From positions 202,283,902 to 202,347,901 of the forward strand of contig CM051459.1 in the NCBI GenBank assembly GCA_028095005.1: a stretch of DNA of 64,000 bases, given 5' to 3'. Source of the DNA: Rhynchospora pubera (Eukaryota; Streptophyta; Magnoliopsida; Poales; Cyperaceae). Numbering within the stretch: position 1 is the stretch's first letter; each line of letters begins with the position of its first letter. The notes beneath the pieces are model-generated. The model was not told the DNA's origin and ran no database searches. It saw only the letters and a list, made by a program, of their open reading frames with translations. Positions 48,999 to 61,142 of this stretch are shown piece by piece. The translations under genes were made by a program, and so were the position numbers.

Positions 48999-49265
48999 TA
49001 GGGCTGTAAATGGTCGAAACGGTGACGAAACGAGGGTGTTTTGTTAACCGTTTTGTTTTATTGACGAAACAAATTTTTAATTTTGTTAATCATTTCATTT
49101 AGATGAAATGATCGAAATTAACGAAATTTTCGTGATTTACACATGGACGAAATCGTTTCATTGTTTTGTTAACCATTTTGTCCAACCAAATGAAATCGTT
49201 TTATTATTTTGTTAACTGTTTTGTCCTAATGAATTCTTTAAATAAAATCTGAACCGGACTAGTGG
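48999..49265. mobile_element. Left part of a hAT-like element (TAGGGCTG end)
   Basis: Starts TAGGGCTGTAAATGGTCG at 48999 and runs through CGTTTCG/GAAACG-rich DNA. No matching right end with an equal 8-bp flank was found. The flank ACACTAAT does not recur at 62806 or 63482. It is probably interrupted or truncated by the element starting at 49266. Confidence 0.5.
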
Positions 49266-49425
49266 GTGGGGTGCATAACGTCTAAAACGACCACGCAAAT
49301 GGACTGTTGCGTTGATCGTTGCGTTTTAGACACGAAACTGATTATCATTTGCGTTAACCGTTTCGTTTTGGACGAAACGATCGAAATTACGAAAATACAC
49401 ATGGACGGAACCGTTTCATGCTTGC

Positions 49426-50945
49426 TGTTTAATGGTTAATTTAGGTTAGAAGCTAGGTACTGCCATGGTTGCTTCATTTTGTATAGGATCTACGCGATGT
49501 GGCTACTCGACTCGACATTTGAAGCGATTTCAGACTAGACCTGCGACCCACAGATCTCACCAGCGACCCACAGTGAGACAACGGGTAGCAGATGTTGACT
49601 GGCGATTTAGGAGACTTCAGCGGGTCGCTAGATGCAGCAGCGGCCGCTGGAAGATGTTAACCGACAGATAAAAATAGCCAGCCAGATTTGCTATCTTCTC
49701 CATAACTGTCTGAGCCAAATTTAGAGTCTCTACTTGCACGACCTCCACCTTTAGGGAACCGCCAATGCATGTTATATAAGGAAGAAGCGTTGAAGACAGA
49801 GGGGTCGGCAAATTAGAGGAATTATTCTGGGTGAAGGGAGAACGATTCTGCACAGGTCTAGCGGGTCGCCAGAGACATCTGCGGGCCGCTGTCGAGTAGC
49901 AGAAGACAGAAAGGAAGGGATCAAGTTGCTTTTCTGTTGTAACTTTATTTCTTTCTTATGTTATCTTTTCTCTTTGATACTTGGATGTTTTGTTTGATGT
50001 TTGATCGCGAGTAGATACCTTTTTAGGGGCCATGGCAGTGAACCTTTAGTTTATGAATTGATATTGTTATTTAGTTGATTTCTTAGTTGCATGTTGTGTT
50101 TTATTTCCTTTCTTTAATTGCTTATCTGATTGGAATTAATTGCTTAGGTTAGTTTGCTTGTATCCATCAAGTATAGGCCTTGCTTGAATAGATAGATAGT
50201 TAAGTCCAAACTTCTCTAAGAATTTAATATCAATTGTGTTAACTTGAAGGTTTATAATCGAAAGATTAAACCAAGGCTAACTAACGCGAGTTATAAGTCT
50301 TTTCTAACAGCGAAAGCGTAAGAATTCATAGGTTAGAAAGGTATGAACCCGTAGAAACTAGACCACGAAACGAAAGTTGAAGTTTAGTTCTACTTGATAG
50401 ATTTGAAGTTAGTTGAATTGAATTCCAGAAACAAAACGAGAGTTTGATCTGCAGCACTTCGACAATAACCCAACTCTATACACAAAGCAGCATTTAAATC
50501 AACTAAGTAATAGTCTCAGCTTGACACCAGCGGGCCGCTGAGTGAACCAGCGAGGTGGTCTATGCCCGCCAAGTAGCCAGCGACCAGTTGATCTGTCAAG
50601 CGACCTGAGTCCACTTTAGCGGGCCGCTACGAAAGCCAGCGGGCCGCTAGGACTGGAATAAACTGAAAGAATTAGCATGCCTTAAGCCCCTAACTTCTAA
50701 TTAGCCAATTAATCCATCTTTACTGTACTCTGTTTTATTTAATATTTACTTAATTAAGTTGTTAATCTTGACACCAAACTCAACAATCTTGCAAACCTCT
50801 AGTTTAGTAGATTAAGTAAAATTGAAACTTAGTTATCTAATATCCGTCCTTGTGGTTCGACCCCTAAATACTTAGACGATTATCGTACGCTTGCGATACA
50901 AATTTGAGTAAAATAGGGTATAATTCTAAAGCAAGAAAATCACCA
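49426..50945 (+). repeat. 5' LTR of the Athila element
   Basis: 1520 bp, starting TGTTTAATGG and ending AAAATCACCA. A TATA-like TATATAAGG occurs near 49770. About ten to thirteen copies of the GCGGGYCGC-type motif occur at 49540-49650, 49858-49890 and 50525-50650. It starts 76 bp downstream of the point where the 3' copy meets its polypurine tract. Confidence 0.93.
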
Positions 50946-50955
50946 TCAAGCTTTT

Positions 50956-50973
50956 TGGCGCCGTTGCCGGGGA
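50956..50973 (+). other. Primer-binding site, tRNA-Asp
   Basis: TGGCGCCGTTGCCGGGGA is the exact complement of the 3' end of plant tRNA-Asp (ending CCCCGGCAACGGCGCCA). It lies 10 nt after the 5' LTR. It primes minus-strand synthesis. Confidence 0.93.
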
Positions 50974-51320
50974 AGGTAGCGATAATTAGGTTTAAATTTT
51001 ATCTTCAATTTACTAGATTTCTTTACCCTTCTTCACTATCTTTGGTTTTCTTCAAATATAGGTGTGAACACTGGCAGGAGGACGAGGAAACAAGAAAACC
51101 AACAGTGGAAGCATCCCTAGAGTGAGGAAACCAAGGCTCTGTGAGGAAGGAGTCTCTCTGCCTGACCAACAAACAATTTCAGCGACCCGCAGGCAACCCC
51201 AGCGAGCCGCTAAAAAGGTGACAGAGGGCAGAGAGAAGTCTGTTGCAACCACATCGAATCAGCCACCTCTTCTCGTATACCAGAGACGAGGAGGAGGGTC
51301 GAAGAGTGATCCAGAACAGA

Positions 51321-54300
51321 ATGGGTGATTTTGGGTCTGATACGATTGAGGACCCGAAACCCGAAGAATCCGACTTTTCCGACGACAACAGCATGGGTGA
51401 CAACGAGATACCCTTGGCCGACCTGGAGCGTAGGGTTCGTGAAGAGCTCACAGCAAGGGAGACTGCTGCACGTAATCGGCCCTTGCGTGAGATTGGAGCA
51501 CCCGCCGCGAACAATATCGGTCTAGGAGTTGACCCACCCAACCCCCAGCGAGCAAGAGACTTTGCATTCAACCCAGGGATAATAAAGCTGGTCCAGCAAA
51601 ACATGTTTGGGGGAGACACGCATGAGGACGCCACCTTGCACTTGGAGGACTTTTTACAATGTTGCATTCTCCTCAATTTCGATCAAGTGCGCGATGACAC
51701 CATCCGCCTTACCCTCTTTCCATTCACTCTTCGAGGCCGAGCAAAGAGTTGGCTAGCAGGTTTCAAGTCCCGACCCTTTGGGTCTTGGGATGAGCTAGCT
51801 AAGGCCTTCTTGGACAAATTCTACCCTAGGGAGAAGACGGTCCAAATTGTTCGCAAGATTTATAACTTCCGACAAGAGAATGATGAGAGCCTAGGGGAAG
51901 CATGGGAGAGATTTAAGGAGTTGCAAAGGATTTGTCCACATCATGATCTATCGGAATCTAAGTTGATTAGTTGTTTTTACGATGGCTTAACTCACCTAAC
52001 CCGTCAAAATGTGGACAATACTGCAGGTGGATCGCTTTTAAACTTGGAAAGTGCAGCGGCAATTGACTTGGTTGAGAGGATGGCTCTTGCACAAACAAAC
52101 TACTCAACAAGGACTCAACACCAACCTCGTGGGATGCTAGAACTAGACAAGACAACTCATCTACAATCTCAAATCGATGCACTCGCGACCTTGATGAAGA
52201 AAATGAATGACAAGAAGTCCACCCCCGTGGCTCAAGTCCATTCGTGTCAACTTTGCGATGAAGAGGGACATTTGGCTCCCCAATGCCCTCGTCTTCAACA
52301 AAATGAGCCCGTAGAAGAGGAAGTTAATGCTATTGGCAATGGGCCGTCTTACTTCCCTCCCGTTCGATACAAGGATAGGCGCAATCATCCGGGCTTCTCA
52401 TACGCGAACCCAAATGGCGCGGCCAATCTGGGTGTTCATTTGAACAAAGGAGGAAATCAACCAAATCAACCATCTCCGCATCGAATTCAGGTTGACAACT
52501 TCATGCGACATCAAGGGATATGGAACAACAAGGTTCACACCGAGCTTACGAGGATAGGCGAACTCTTAGAACAAGTGGTGCACAAGCAAAACTCGGTGAT
52601 TCATCAGCCGGGAAATGGAGTGATGACCAAAACTGGCATGTTTCCCAGTCAACCAGAGCCTAATCCAAAAGCTGACGTCAATGCCATCACACTCAGGAGC
52701 GGCACAAATTACGATGGACCTGAAATGCCTGAAGAGCCAGCTTCAGACCCAGCATCAGCGACCCGCAGGAATGACCAGCGGCCCGCTGAACCTGAGATGA
52801 AATTGGTTTCTGAAGAAGACAGTGGATTCGTGCTGGTTGACCCAGAACCAGCGGCCCACTCAACTGACCAGCGGCCCGCTGATCCTGAGCCAGCCAAGCA
52901 CCCAGACAAGGGTGAAGCTATCCATCAATTAACGCCGCGCCCCAATGTGCCTTACCCACAGAGACTAGCCAAAACCAAGGAGAACAAGGAGTTCAGTAAG
53001 TTCTTGCAGGTCCTGAAACAACTCTCCATTACCATCCCATTCACGGACGCCTTGACCCGAATGCCAACTTATGCTAAGTTTTTGAAAGATATACTTAGCA
53101 ATAAGAGGAAAATTGATGAATGCCAGACGGTGGCCTTGACTGAAGAATGCAGTGCCTTGATACTCAACAAGCTGCCACCAAAGATGCAAGATCCGGGAAA
53201 GTTTGCCATTCCATGCAAGATAGGAAGGGCAAGCATTAGAAGGGCATTGTGTGACTTGGGAGCAAGCGTGAGCTTAATGCCAAAGTCGATTTTCGACAAA
53301 ATTGGAGTAGGGGAATTGCAAGACACTAGGATGTCTCTACAATTGGCTGATCGATCAGTGCGCTTACCGCTTGGGGCCGTTGAAGATGTACCGCTACAAG
53401 TAGGTAATCTTTATGTCCCTTGTGATTTTGTTGTTGTAGACATGGAAGAGGACTTGGAGGTGCCGATTATTCTTGGACGACCCTTCCTGGCCACTGCTGG
53501 AGCCATGATAGATGTAAAGAATGGCAGGATGTCCTTAGCGATCGGCGAAGAGAAAGTTGAGTTCCAAATTGACAAAGCGATGAAGATGCCCTCTCAACAC
53601 GACTCTATCTTCATGGTAGAAGAACTTGACGAAATGGTGGAGGAGACAGTACTCGAGCAGCTTATGAGAGTGTTCAGCTTCATCTCCGACACCAGTGGAG
53701 AGATGGAAGAGGCAGACTGGATTTTCAATGAAATTCTGCAAGCAATAGAGCCTCAACCACCTCTCTGGCAGAATGCCAGCGGCCCGCAGGCCTCAGCGGC
53801 GGACCGCCAGGCCGTATCAGTTCAGCTTAGAACTTCAACAGGAACAGTGCTCAGCCTGGATGACACCTGCGACCCGCTGAGAACACCTACTGCCCGCTCA
53901 GACCAGGAGCCAGAGCCACCAAAGCTGGAGCTGAAACAATTGCCCGACAGCCTAAGATATGAATACCTGGGCCCAGACCAGACCTATCCCGTGATAGTCA
54001 ATGCAGAGCTTGATGAGGAACAGACGGAGAAGCTCTTGAAGGAATTAAGAGCACATAGGAGGGCAATTGGCTATTCTATCGAGGATCTCAAAGGTCTCGA
54101 CCCAAAGATTTGCACACATCGGATACTGCTTGAAGATGGACACAAACCCTCAGTTGAACACCAAAGAAGGCTAAATCCAAACCTGAGAGAAGTTTTCAAG
54201 AAAGAAGTGTTGAAGCTACTGGATGCGGGTATAATCTATCCGATTTCCGATAGTGAATGGGTAAGCCCGGTCCACGTTGTGCCCAAGAAAGGAGGAACCA

Positions 54301-56954
54301 CGGTAATGAAGACCGAGAATGATGAGTTGATCCAAACACGGGTAGTGACGGGGTGGAGGATGTGCATAGACTACCGCAAGCTCAACACCGCCACGCGTAA
54401 AGATCATTTTCCTTTGCCTTTCGTGGACCAATTGTTGGAGCGTCTCGCCAATCACTCTTATTTTTGCTACTTGGATGGCTATTCCGGATTCTTTCAAATC
54501 CCAATCCACCCAAGTGACCAGGAGAAGACGACTTTCACATGCCCATACGGAACCTATGCTTATAGGAGGATGCCCTTTGGACTTTGTAATGCGCCCGCTA
54601 CATTTCAAAGGTCTATGATGGCTATCTTCTCCGATTTCATTGAGAAGGACATGGAGGTTTTTATGGATGACTTCTCGGTCTATGGCACCTCATTTGACCA
54701 TTGCTTAGCCAATTTATCGAAGATCTTGAAGCGATGCGAGGAGGTCAACTTGGTGCTCAATTGGGAGAAATGTCACTTCATGGTTCAAGATGGCGTGGTG
54801 CTTGGTCACAATGTCTCATCCAAAGGCATATCGGTGGACAAGGCCAAAGTGGAGGTCATAGAGAAGATGAAGAACCCAACTTGCGTGAAGGACGTGCGGA
54901 GCTTCCTTGGACATGCCGGGTTTTATCGGAGATTTATCAAAGACTTCTTTAAAATTGCAAAACCATTGACTAATTTGACAATGAAAGACGTTGATTTCGA
55001 ATTTGACTCAAATTGTGTTGATGCCTTTTGTATTTTGAAAGAAGCATTGGTCACCGCACCCATATTACAGCCACCGGATTGGAATCAGCCATTCGAGTTG
55101 ATGTGTGATGCAAGCGACTATGCCGTAGGAGCGGTGCTTGGACAACGCAAGGACAAGAAACCATGTGTTATCTACTATGCGAGTAAGGTGCTAGATGAAG
55201 CTCAAATCAATTACACCACTACCGAGAAGGAGTTGCTAGCAGTAGTCTTTGCTCTGGACAAGTTTCGGCCCTACCTGGTCGGATCCAAAGTGGTTGTGTA
55301 TACGGATCACTCGGCTCTTAAATACCTCATGAGTAAGAAGGACGCCAGACCACGCCTCATTCGTTGGGTCCTTCTCCTACAGGAATTCGATTTAGAGATT
55401 CGCGACAAGAAGGGAACAGAGAACTCAGTTGCAGACCACCTATCCAGACTCAGATGGGATGAACCCCGACCGAAATCGATCAATGAGAGCTTCCCAGATG
55501 AGCATTTGATGGCAGTCAGCCCAGTACCAGCGACCCGCAGCCTGGCCCTGCGAGTCGACCAGATGGAAGCGACCCGCCAGTCTGACCTGCGGAGCACCCC
55601 AACACCTGCGACCCGCTGGGAAACCCTGCGACCCGCTAAAACTGGGAGACCCCCATGGTTTGCTGACTTTGCTAACTACTTGGCCACCGGTGTTCTACCC
55701 CCAGAGCAGACATATCAACAGAAGAAGAAGTTCCTTTCAGATGTCAAGTTCTACTTCTGGGAAGACCCAATTTTGTGGAGGCTTGGAGTGGATGGAATGT
55801 TTCGAAGGTGTGTTCCACATGAGGAGATAAGCGACATTCTTGCCCATTGCCACTCATCAAGTTATGGAGGTCATGCTTCTCACTCAAAAACAGCCACAAA
55901 GATACTTCAAGCAGGATTCTACTGGCCATCGATCTTCAAGGACGCCCGTGCTTTCGTGCTCACATGTGATCAATGCCAAAGGATGGGTAACATTTCAAGT
56001 AGACATGAGATGCCATTAAATCCAATTTTGGAAGTGGAGGTGTTTGATGTATGGGGGATAGACTTCATGGGATCATTCCCGTCATTTTGTGGTTTTGAGT
56101 ACATCCTTGTAGCAGTGGATTATGTCTCCAAATGGGTTGAAGCTGTAGCATGCAAGAAGGTCGATTCGGAAGCGGTGAGAAAGTTGTTCTCCAAGGTCAT
56201 CTTTCCAAGATTTGGAGTTCCTAAAGTTGTGATAAGCGACGGGGGAAGGCATTTCATCAACCGCCAGTTCGAGAACTTATTGAAGAAACATGGAGTCAAC
56301 CATAGGATGGCTACCCCCTACCATCCTCAAACTAGTGGTCAAGTCGAGATTTCTAACCGTGAGATCAAGAACATTTTGCAAAAAACGGTTGGAAGATCAA
56401 GAAAGGATTGGGCCCTCAAGTTAGATGATGCTTTATGGGCGTACCGAACCGCTTACAAAACCCCTATTGGCATGAGCCCTTTCAAGTTGATATATGGCAA
56501 GGCATGCCACCTACCCGTTGAATTGGAGCACAAGGTATATTGGGCCACACGGGCAATCAACTTTGATTACAAAGAAGCTGGAGAAAAAAGGGTTTTGGAG
56601 TTGCATGAGTTGGATGAGATCCGTTTGAATGCTTATGAGAATGCAAGAATGTACAAGGAACGAACCAAGCGATGGCATGATAAGCGCATTTTGAGGAGAG
56701 AATTCAAGGAAGGTGATTTAGTTCTTTTGTTCAACTCAAGGTTGAAGCTAATTCCGGACAAGTTACGGTCACGATGGTCAGGCCCGTTCAAGGTTAAGAA
56801 GGTTTATCCGTTTGGAGCGGTTGAAATTTGGAGCGAGGCTCATGGAAGCTTCAAAGTGAATGGCCAACGTCTCAAGCTTTATATGGAGGATGTGTCGAGG
56901 AAGGACGATGCGGGAGTCATACGCTTCGTTAACCCGACACCTAGCGAGACGTAA
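51321..56954 (+). CDS. Athila-type gag-pol polyprotein
   Basis: A single uninterrupted frame. From the ATG at 51321 (MGDFGSDT) it has 1877 codons. Upstream codons lack an ATG. Domains in order: gag core about residues 85-295; CCHC knuckle CQLCDEEGHLAPQC near 309; aspartic protease CDLGASVSLMP near 644, a form typical of Athila; reverse transcriptase with catalytic FMDD at 1114-1117; RNase H (DASDYAVGAVL near 1262, TDHSALKYL near 1326); integrase HHCC finger near 1508-1552 and core D1581, D1640, E1676 (DD35E); then a C-terminal region RSRWSGPFKVKKV near 1816. The dispersed GC-rich motif is found only in linkers: gag/protease, protease/RT and RNase H/integrase. No stop or frameshift was seen, so the element may be autonomous for pol functions. 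Confidence 0.95.
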   Translation: MGDFGSDTIEDPKPEESDFSDDNSMGDNEIPLADLERRVREELTARETAARNRPLREIGAPAANNIGLGVDPPNPQRARDFAFNPGIIKLVQQNMFGGDTHEDATLHLEDFLQCCILLNFDQVRDDTIRLTLFPFTLRGRAKSWLAGFKSRPFGSWDELAKAFLDKFYPREKTVQIVRKIYNFRQENDESLGEAWERFKELQRICPHHDLSESKLISCFYDGLTHLTRQNVDNTAGGSLLNLESAAAIDLVERMALAQTNYSTRTQHQPRGMLELDKTTHLQSQIDALATLMKKMNDKKSTPVAQVHSCQLCDEEGHLAPQCPRLQQNEPVEEEVNAIGNGPSYFPPVRYKDRRNHPGFSYANPNGAANLGVHLNKGGNQPNQPSPHRIQVDNFMRHQGIWNNKVHTELTRIGELLEQVVHKQNSVIHQPGNGVMTKTGMFPSQPEPNPKADVNAITLRSGTNYDGPEMPEEPASDPASATRRNDQRPAEPEMKLVSEEDSGFVLVDPEPAAHSTDQRPADPEPAKHPDKGEAIHQLTPRPNVPYPQRLAKTKENKEFSKFLQVLKQLSITIPFTDALTRMPTYAKFLKDILSNKRKIDECQTVALTEECSALILNKLPPKMQDPGKFAIPCKIGRASIRRALCDLGASVSLMPKSIFDKIGVGELQDTRMSLQLADRSVRLPLGAVEDVPLQVGNLYVPCDFVVVDMEEDLEVPIILGRPFLATAGAMIDVKNGRMSLAIGEEKVEFQIDKAMKMPSQHDSIFMVEELDEMVEETVLEQLMRVFSFISDTSGEMEEADWIFNEILQAIEPQPPLWQNASGPQASAADRQAVSVQLRTSTGTVLSLDDTCDPLRTPTARSDQEPEPPKLELKQLPDSLRYEYLGPDQTYPVIVNAELDEEQTEKLLKELRAHRRAIGYSIEDLKGLDPKICTHRILLEDGHKPSVEHQRRLNPNLREVFKKEVLKLLDAGIIYPISDSEWVSPVHVVPKKGGTTVMKTENDELIQTRVVTGWRMCIDYRKLNTATRKDHFPLPFVDQLLERLANHSYFCYLDGYSGFFQIPIHPSDQEKTTFTCPYGTYAYRRMPFGLCNAPATFQRSMMAIFSDFIEKDMEVFMDDFSVYGTSFDHCLANLSKILKRCEEVNLVLNWEKCHFMVQDGVVLGHNVSSKGISVDKAKVEVIEKMKNPTCVKDVRSFLGHAGFYRRFIKDFFKIAKPLTNLTMKDVDFEFDSNCVDAFCILKEALVTAPILQPPDWNQPFELMCDASDYAVGAVLGQRKDKKPCVIYYASKVLDEAQINYTTTEKELLAVVFALDKFRPYLVGSKVVVYTDHSALKYLMSKKDARPRLIRWVLLLQEFDLEIRDKKGTENSVADHLSRLRWDEPRPKSINESFPDEHLMAVSPVPATRSLALRVDQMEATRQSDLRSTPTPATRWETLRPAKTGRPPWFADFANYLATGVLPPEQTYQQKKKFLSDVKFYFWEDPILWRLGVDGMFRRCVPHEEISDILAHCHSSSYGGHASHSKTATKILQAGFYWPSIFKDARAFVLTCDQCQRMGNISSRHEMPLNPILEVEVFDVWGIDFMGSFPSFCGFEYILVAVDYVSKWVEAVACKKVDSEAVRKLFSKVIFPRFGVPKVVISDGGRHFINRQFENLLKKHGVNHRMATPYHPQTSGQVEISNREIKNILQKTVGRSRKDWALKLDDALWAYRTAYKTPIGMSPFKLIYGKACHLPVELEHKVYWATRAINFDYKEAGEKRVLELHELDEIRLNAYENARMYKERTKRWHDKRILRREFKEGDLVLLFNSRLKLIPDKLRSRWSGPFKVKKVYPFGAVEIWSEAHGSFKVNGQRLKLYMEDVSRKDDAGVIRFVNPTPSET

Positions 56955-57887
56955 ATATGAGGGGTCGAGCTCGAGACCTTAAACGAGCGCTTCTTGGGAG
57001 GCAACCCAAGGGTTTTTAAATTCATTTTATTTATTTTCAGTCAGTAAACCCAACAAAATTCAAAAAAAAAAATTGGAAAAATAAAAACAACAAAAAAATT
57101 AGAAAAATACAAAAAATAAAAAAAAGGGAGAGAAAGTTTTCAATGTAACTTGGCTTAATTCTCAGTTTTTTTTGCCCATCAGCGTTACAACCAGCGACCC
57201 GCAGGACGTTGCAGCGACCCGCCAGGCGTCATGCGACCCGCTGCTCCAAGCAAAACTTGGGGGGAGAGGAGCGACCCGCTGATACAACCTGCGGCCCGCT
57301 GAAAAGAACTGAAATTCAAAATCTGACGGTTATCAAGGGTGTTTCTGACTTTTCACCATTCCGTCTCCTCCAACACAGCAGTTTCGACTCCTACTCTTCT
57401 TCTCTTGCGACCCAAACTTTACACCAGCATACCCCACTATTCTGCGCCCCACGAGCACCACCACTTCGCCAGAGCCGCAAGTGAAGATCCTCTCCATCGA
57501 CTCATCGCATTCCACGCGTCGATTCTTCGTCTCAAGCCCGTAATTCGACGCGCTAAGGTCTATTCTCCACTAGGCTAAGGTAACATCTCATTCCAAACCC
57601 TCAAATTCAATTAGAACTGGTACAAAGACCCAAAAATCCAAACCAAACGGTACCACACTGGTCCCCATCGGAAAACCCCAATTCTGGTCCCCCTTAACCA
57701 CCTCTCAGCCAGTACCAGCGACCTGCTAGGCTCTTCCAGCGGACTGCTGGAACTATTCTGCCAAGCTAAAACCTCAGCAAAACCCAATACCAGCGACCCG
57801 CCAAAACCTCCTGCGACCCGCTGATACTGGGCAAAATTGTGACTGAACCCAACCAATTCATCCGAAAACAAGCCGAAACCTCTTCAG
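56955..57887 (+). other. Non-coding stretch between pol and the 3' ORF
   Basis: It begins with a short region after the pol stop and an A-rich tract (57060-57125). It then holds nine copies of the GCGACCCGC-type motif at 57190-57300 and 57716-57825. The 91-codon frame at 57209-57484 has no recognised motif. Confidence 0.6.
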
Positions 57888-59632
57888 ATGGCTCCTAAAG
57901 TGTTTAAAAGAGGAGCCAGAGCAGTGAGATTGTTGTTGGGAGGCTCTGGGAGTGGCTCTTCTCAACCTCCAAGGAGAGAGTCACCTCCTCCAAGGAGGGA
58001 GGAGTCGCCCCCGAACTTTGACGAAGCGGAAAGGGAAATATTTGGGGATGAAGGGACTGAGAACGAGGAGGAGCAAGTCCAGCCAACTGATGACAGAGGT
58101 AAAGCTCCAGTGGATGAGGGAACTGAGGGTGATGAAGAAGGGGATGGAGAAGAGGAGGAGAGTGAGAGTGAAGAAGAGGAGGAGAGTGAGAGTGAAAAGG
58201 AAGGAGAAGAAGATAGTGCCCGGACGAGGAATATAGGCAGGAGAAAAGGAGAAGGAGAGAAGAAGAAGAGGATAGAATGGAAGTGGACCCGGACGTAGTT
58301 GAAACCACTACTCGGGCAGCAAGGAAATCACGGACAGCGGAGGAGGAGCTCGGGGATAACCCGCCCCGTTTTCTTGAGGCCGAGTGCAAGGCCCGTTATG
58401 AGCGCCTCAAGATTAAGAAGATGGAGAATACTCGTTTTCTAGACCCTCGAGTGCTCAAAGATCTCGGCATAGAGGAGGACTTCTATGCTTTGACTGAAAA
58501 TGCCGGGATCACGAGGGCATTTTGGGAGATAGTGGAGCCCGCCTACACCCGCCTCACTATGGAGTTCCTTTGCACACTCCGCCTCGAGTGGGATAAAGAG
58601 AAAGGGGAGTTCGTGGCCTCATGGCAATTCCATGGGGTCCGATATGCCCGATATGAGAGCGAGATCGCCGATATTTTTGGCTTGAGGCGAGGCGGACTAG
58701 ATGTCAAGGACATTGATGAAGGATTTTGGGAGAAAATCACGGGAGTGAAGGCCCCAAAGGAGAGAAAAAGCGTGGACATCCAAATGCCCGTGATCCGATT
58801 CATCCAACGGGCTTTATCTCTCACCATCTTTGCGAGAGGAGAATCAGGGGCTAAGGCTAATGTGGGAGAGACGTCGGTGCTGTGCCAAATGCTCCGCCGT
58901 GGCAACTCTCAACATCAAAACTTGGCGCGGAGCATGCTCAAGCATTGGCACGACACAATTGCCCGCAACAAGCTGACGGGACAGGGGCAGATCACAATTG
59001 GGGGGCTTGTCACGCACCTGGCCAAGAACGTGGGCGTAGCAAGCTTCCGCATGAAGCAAAGTGCCGGGCCCGAACGACTCAACATGGAGCTCCTTGCATC
59101 CATGGGACATGTAAAGAAAACGCCGCGGGAGACACGCTATGTGGTGGGGGATTATCGCCTGGATATCCCCATTACATTCAGAATAGGCCAGATGCGCTCC
59201 GGGGACTATCTTCTAGTCCGGAGCGGAGTTTTGGCTCTGCCGGTGCCAACTCCAGAGCCTCAGCCCAGGACCAGCGGCCCACAGGAAGAACCTGCGACCC
59301 AGCATGAAGAAACTTATTTTCACGCCAGCGGGTCGCAGTCAGAACCAGCGGCCCGCACATTTGGGCCAGGAAGCCAAGCAGAGTGGGGAAGGGAGGACTT
59401 CTACCAGGGGACGGCGACACCTGATGTCCCAGGCATCGCGGATATGCTTCACGACATCCACATTGCACAGTTTAATCTCTCCGCGGATTATGAGCGCCTT
59501 GAGGCGAAGCTAGATGCCGAAATTGAAGAGGCAAGGAGTTGGAGGAATGAACAAAGGGCAATAATGCAGCGCTTCGCGGATCATATCTTCGGAGTGCCAG
59601 AACCACCTCCACCCCCACCTCACGAAGACTGA
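57888..59632 (+). pseudogene. Athila 3' ORF (ATHILA ORF-1-like), in two frames
   Basis: The first part, 57888-58298 (MAPKVFKRGARAVRLLL), is basic and then very acidic (E/S/D repeats). The second part, 58277-59632 (ATG at 58277), is a 451-codon frame with ENTRFLDPRVLKDLGI, ALTENAGITRAFWEIVEP and LGL/IFGLRRGG-type blocks found in plant retrotransposon ORF1/Athila proteins. The frames differ by one step. The second is open only from 58217, so the shift lies within purine-rich 58217-58298. It may be a mutation, a sequencing slip or programmed frameshifting. It stands in the env position, but I see no transmembrane or signal segment. The C-terminal part (59260-59370) carries four copies of the GC-rich motif. 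Its function is unknown. Confidence 0.65.
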
Positions 59633-61142
59633 GCCAAGTTTGTATGTTTTCTAATTCTTCTATATTTTCTTTCCTTAGGTAATTAATGGCCCTAGGGACA
59701 GAGCCATGAGTTAAGCTTGGGGGGGGGGTTTAGAGAAATTGAAAACTTCCAGTTAGGACTGCTAATTAGTTAGATTATTATAGGTTAGGAACTTGCATTC
59801 ATGCATTATAGTCTCTGTTTGCAATGATATCAGCGGACCGCAGTCCCTATCAGCGGGTCGCAGATATCAGTGTGGCAGGACTTAGAAAAATCTCGAGTAT
59901 GGGAAATTCAGTGGGTCGCAGCCCAGACTTTTGAGCTCGCTGCTAAGGCAGCGGGTAGCAGACATCACCAGCGGCCCGCTGGTTTAACCAGAACTTGAGA
60001 ATTTTCCATGCATTTTCATCTAGTTTTGTAAATAATTGCATAATTAATGACATCTTGCATATTTAGGAGAGTCAAGAAGTTATTCTGAACTAGTTAAACA
60101 AGGAATTGAGCAATCTTGAGAAATATTAAAGAATTGAATTTTGAATATCTTTCGATTTAACTAACTCAAATGTGACTAAGATAGGAGTAATAGCTTTTCA
60201 TGAAGTATCTCAACGGAACCTAAGTTTGCTGAATTAGATAGGTTAATTGGTTAATCAAAACATTTGAAGCGGTAGCCACCTCAAATTGATAAATTCATGA
60301 AGATCAACTTTAGTAACATAAAGGCATGACAACCAAGGAATGATCACTAGGTCTAAGGCATTTAAACCATTGTTTTCAGAATAATTAAAAGTCGAAGATG
60401 TATAAAAACATGTGTCTCAAAAGGAAAGGGAACTAAAAAGCGTGCAATGCCATGGACATTGCGGGAAGCTATAGATTATGGTGGATAGAAAGAACTTCCA
60501 TAAATCATGAGTAAAAACAGAAAAGCTCATGACATAAAAAAAAATAATAATAAAATAAAAAAAATAATAATAAAAAAAATAATAAACGAGAAAAATCTCG
60601 AAAATAAATCCACCATAATTTGGCTGACCTCTCCACCGCGGGAAGATCTCTTAGCCCCGAGAGAAGGTTAAAAGTCTAACCGAAAAACTTTGGAATAGGT
60701 TGGGTGGGGAGTTGTACCCTTATTTCCGCCCCACTTTAGACTTATTCCAATGTGTTTTCAAAAATTGAATGGTTAAAAGGCTCAAAGACCTGGTTGTGAA
60801 ATGAATTGGTTAGATTGGTTGTTTATGTTAGTAGGGTTAGATCCCGTTTTAATTGCTAGCTTAATCGATTTTAACCTTGATGAGACGATAAACTTAGGAA
60901 TTGATGAGATAAGTCATGAAAAATTATTGCAAATATCCTAGCTGCATGAATAGTTAGTTAATGACATGAGAACAAAAGAAATTGGATTTTAGTTGTTTAT
61001 TAATTGATTAAAATTGCTCAAGTCTTGTTTAGTTAGCACAAGAATTGACTTTTGTCTTGTTGAGAAACATATAGTTGATTGAAATTAAGCCCTGAAAACC
61101 AAAACAAGAACATAGGACTTTGCTTGGGGACAAGCAAATGCT
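59633..61142 (+). other. Long 3' non-coding region of the Athila element
   Basis: No open frame of note. It contains AAGCTTGGGGGGGGGGTTT at 59713-59731, a near-duplicate of the polypurine tract, and a GC-rich motif cluster at 59830-59985. An A/AAT-rich stretch lies at 60536-60590. Long 3' regions are usual in Athila elements. Confidence 0.7.

Noticed and set aside
50956..50973. tRNA-Asp gene
   Set aside because: Only the 18-nt complement of the tRNA 3' end is present. It is the primer-binding site of the retrotransposon.
57904..58389. 161-codon minus-strand frame, Ser/Leu/His-rich
   Set aside because: Mirror of the acidic repeat region of the Athila 3' ORF.
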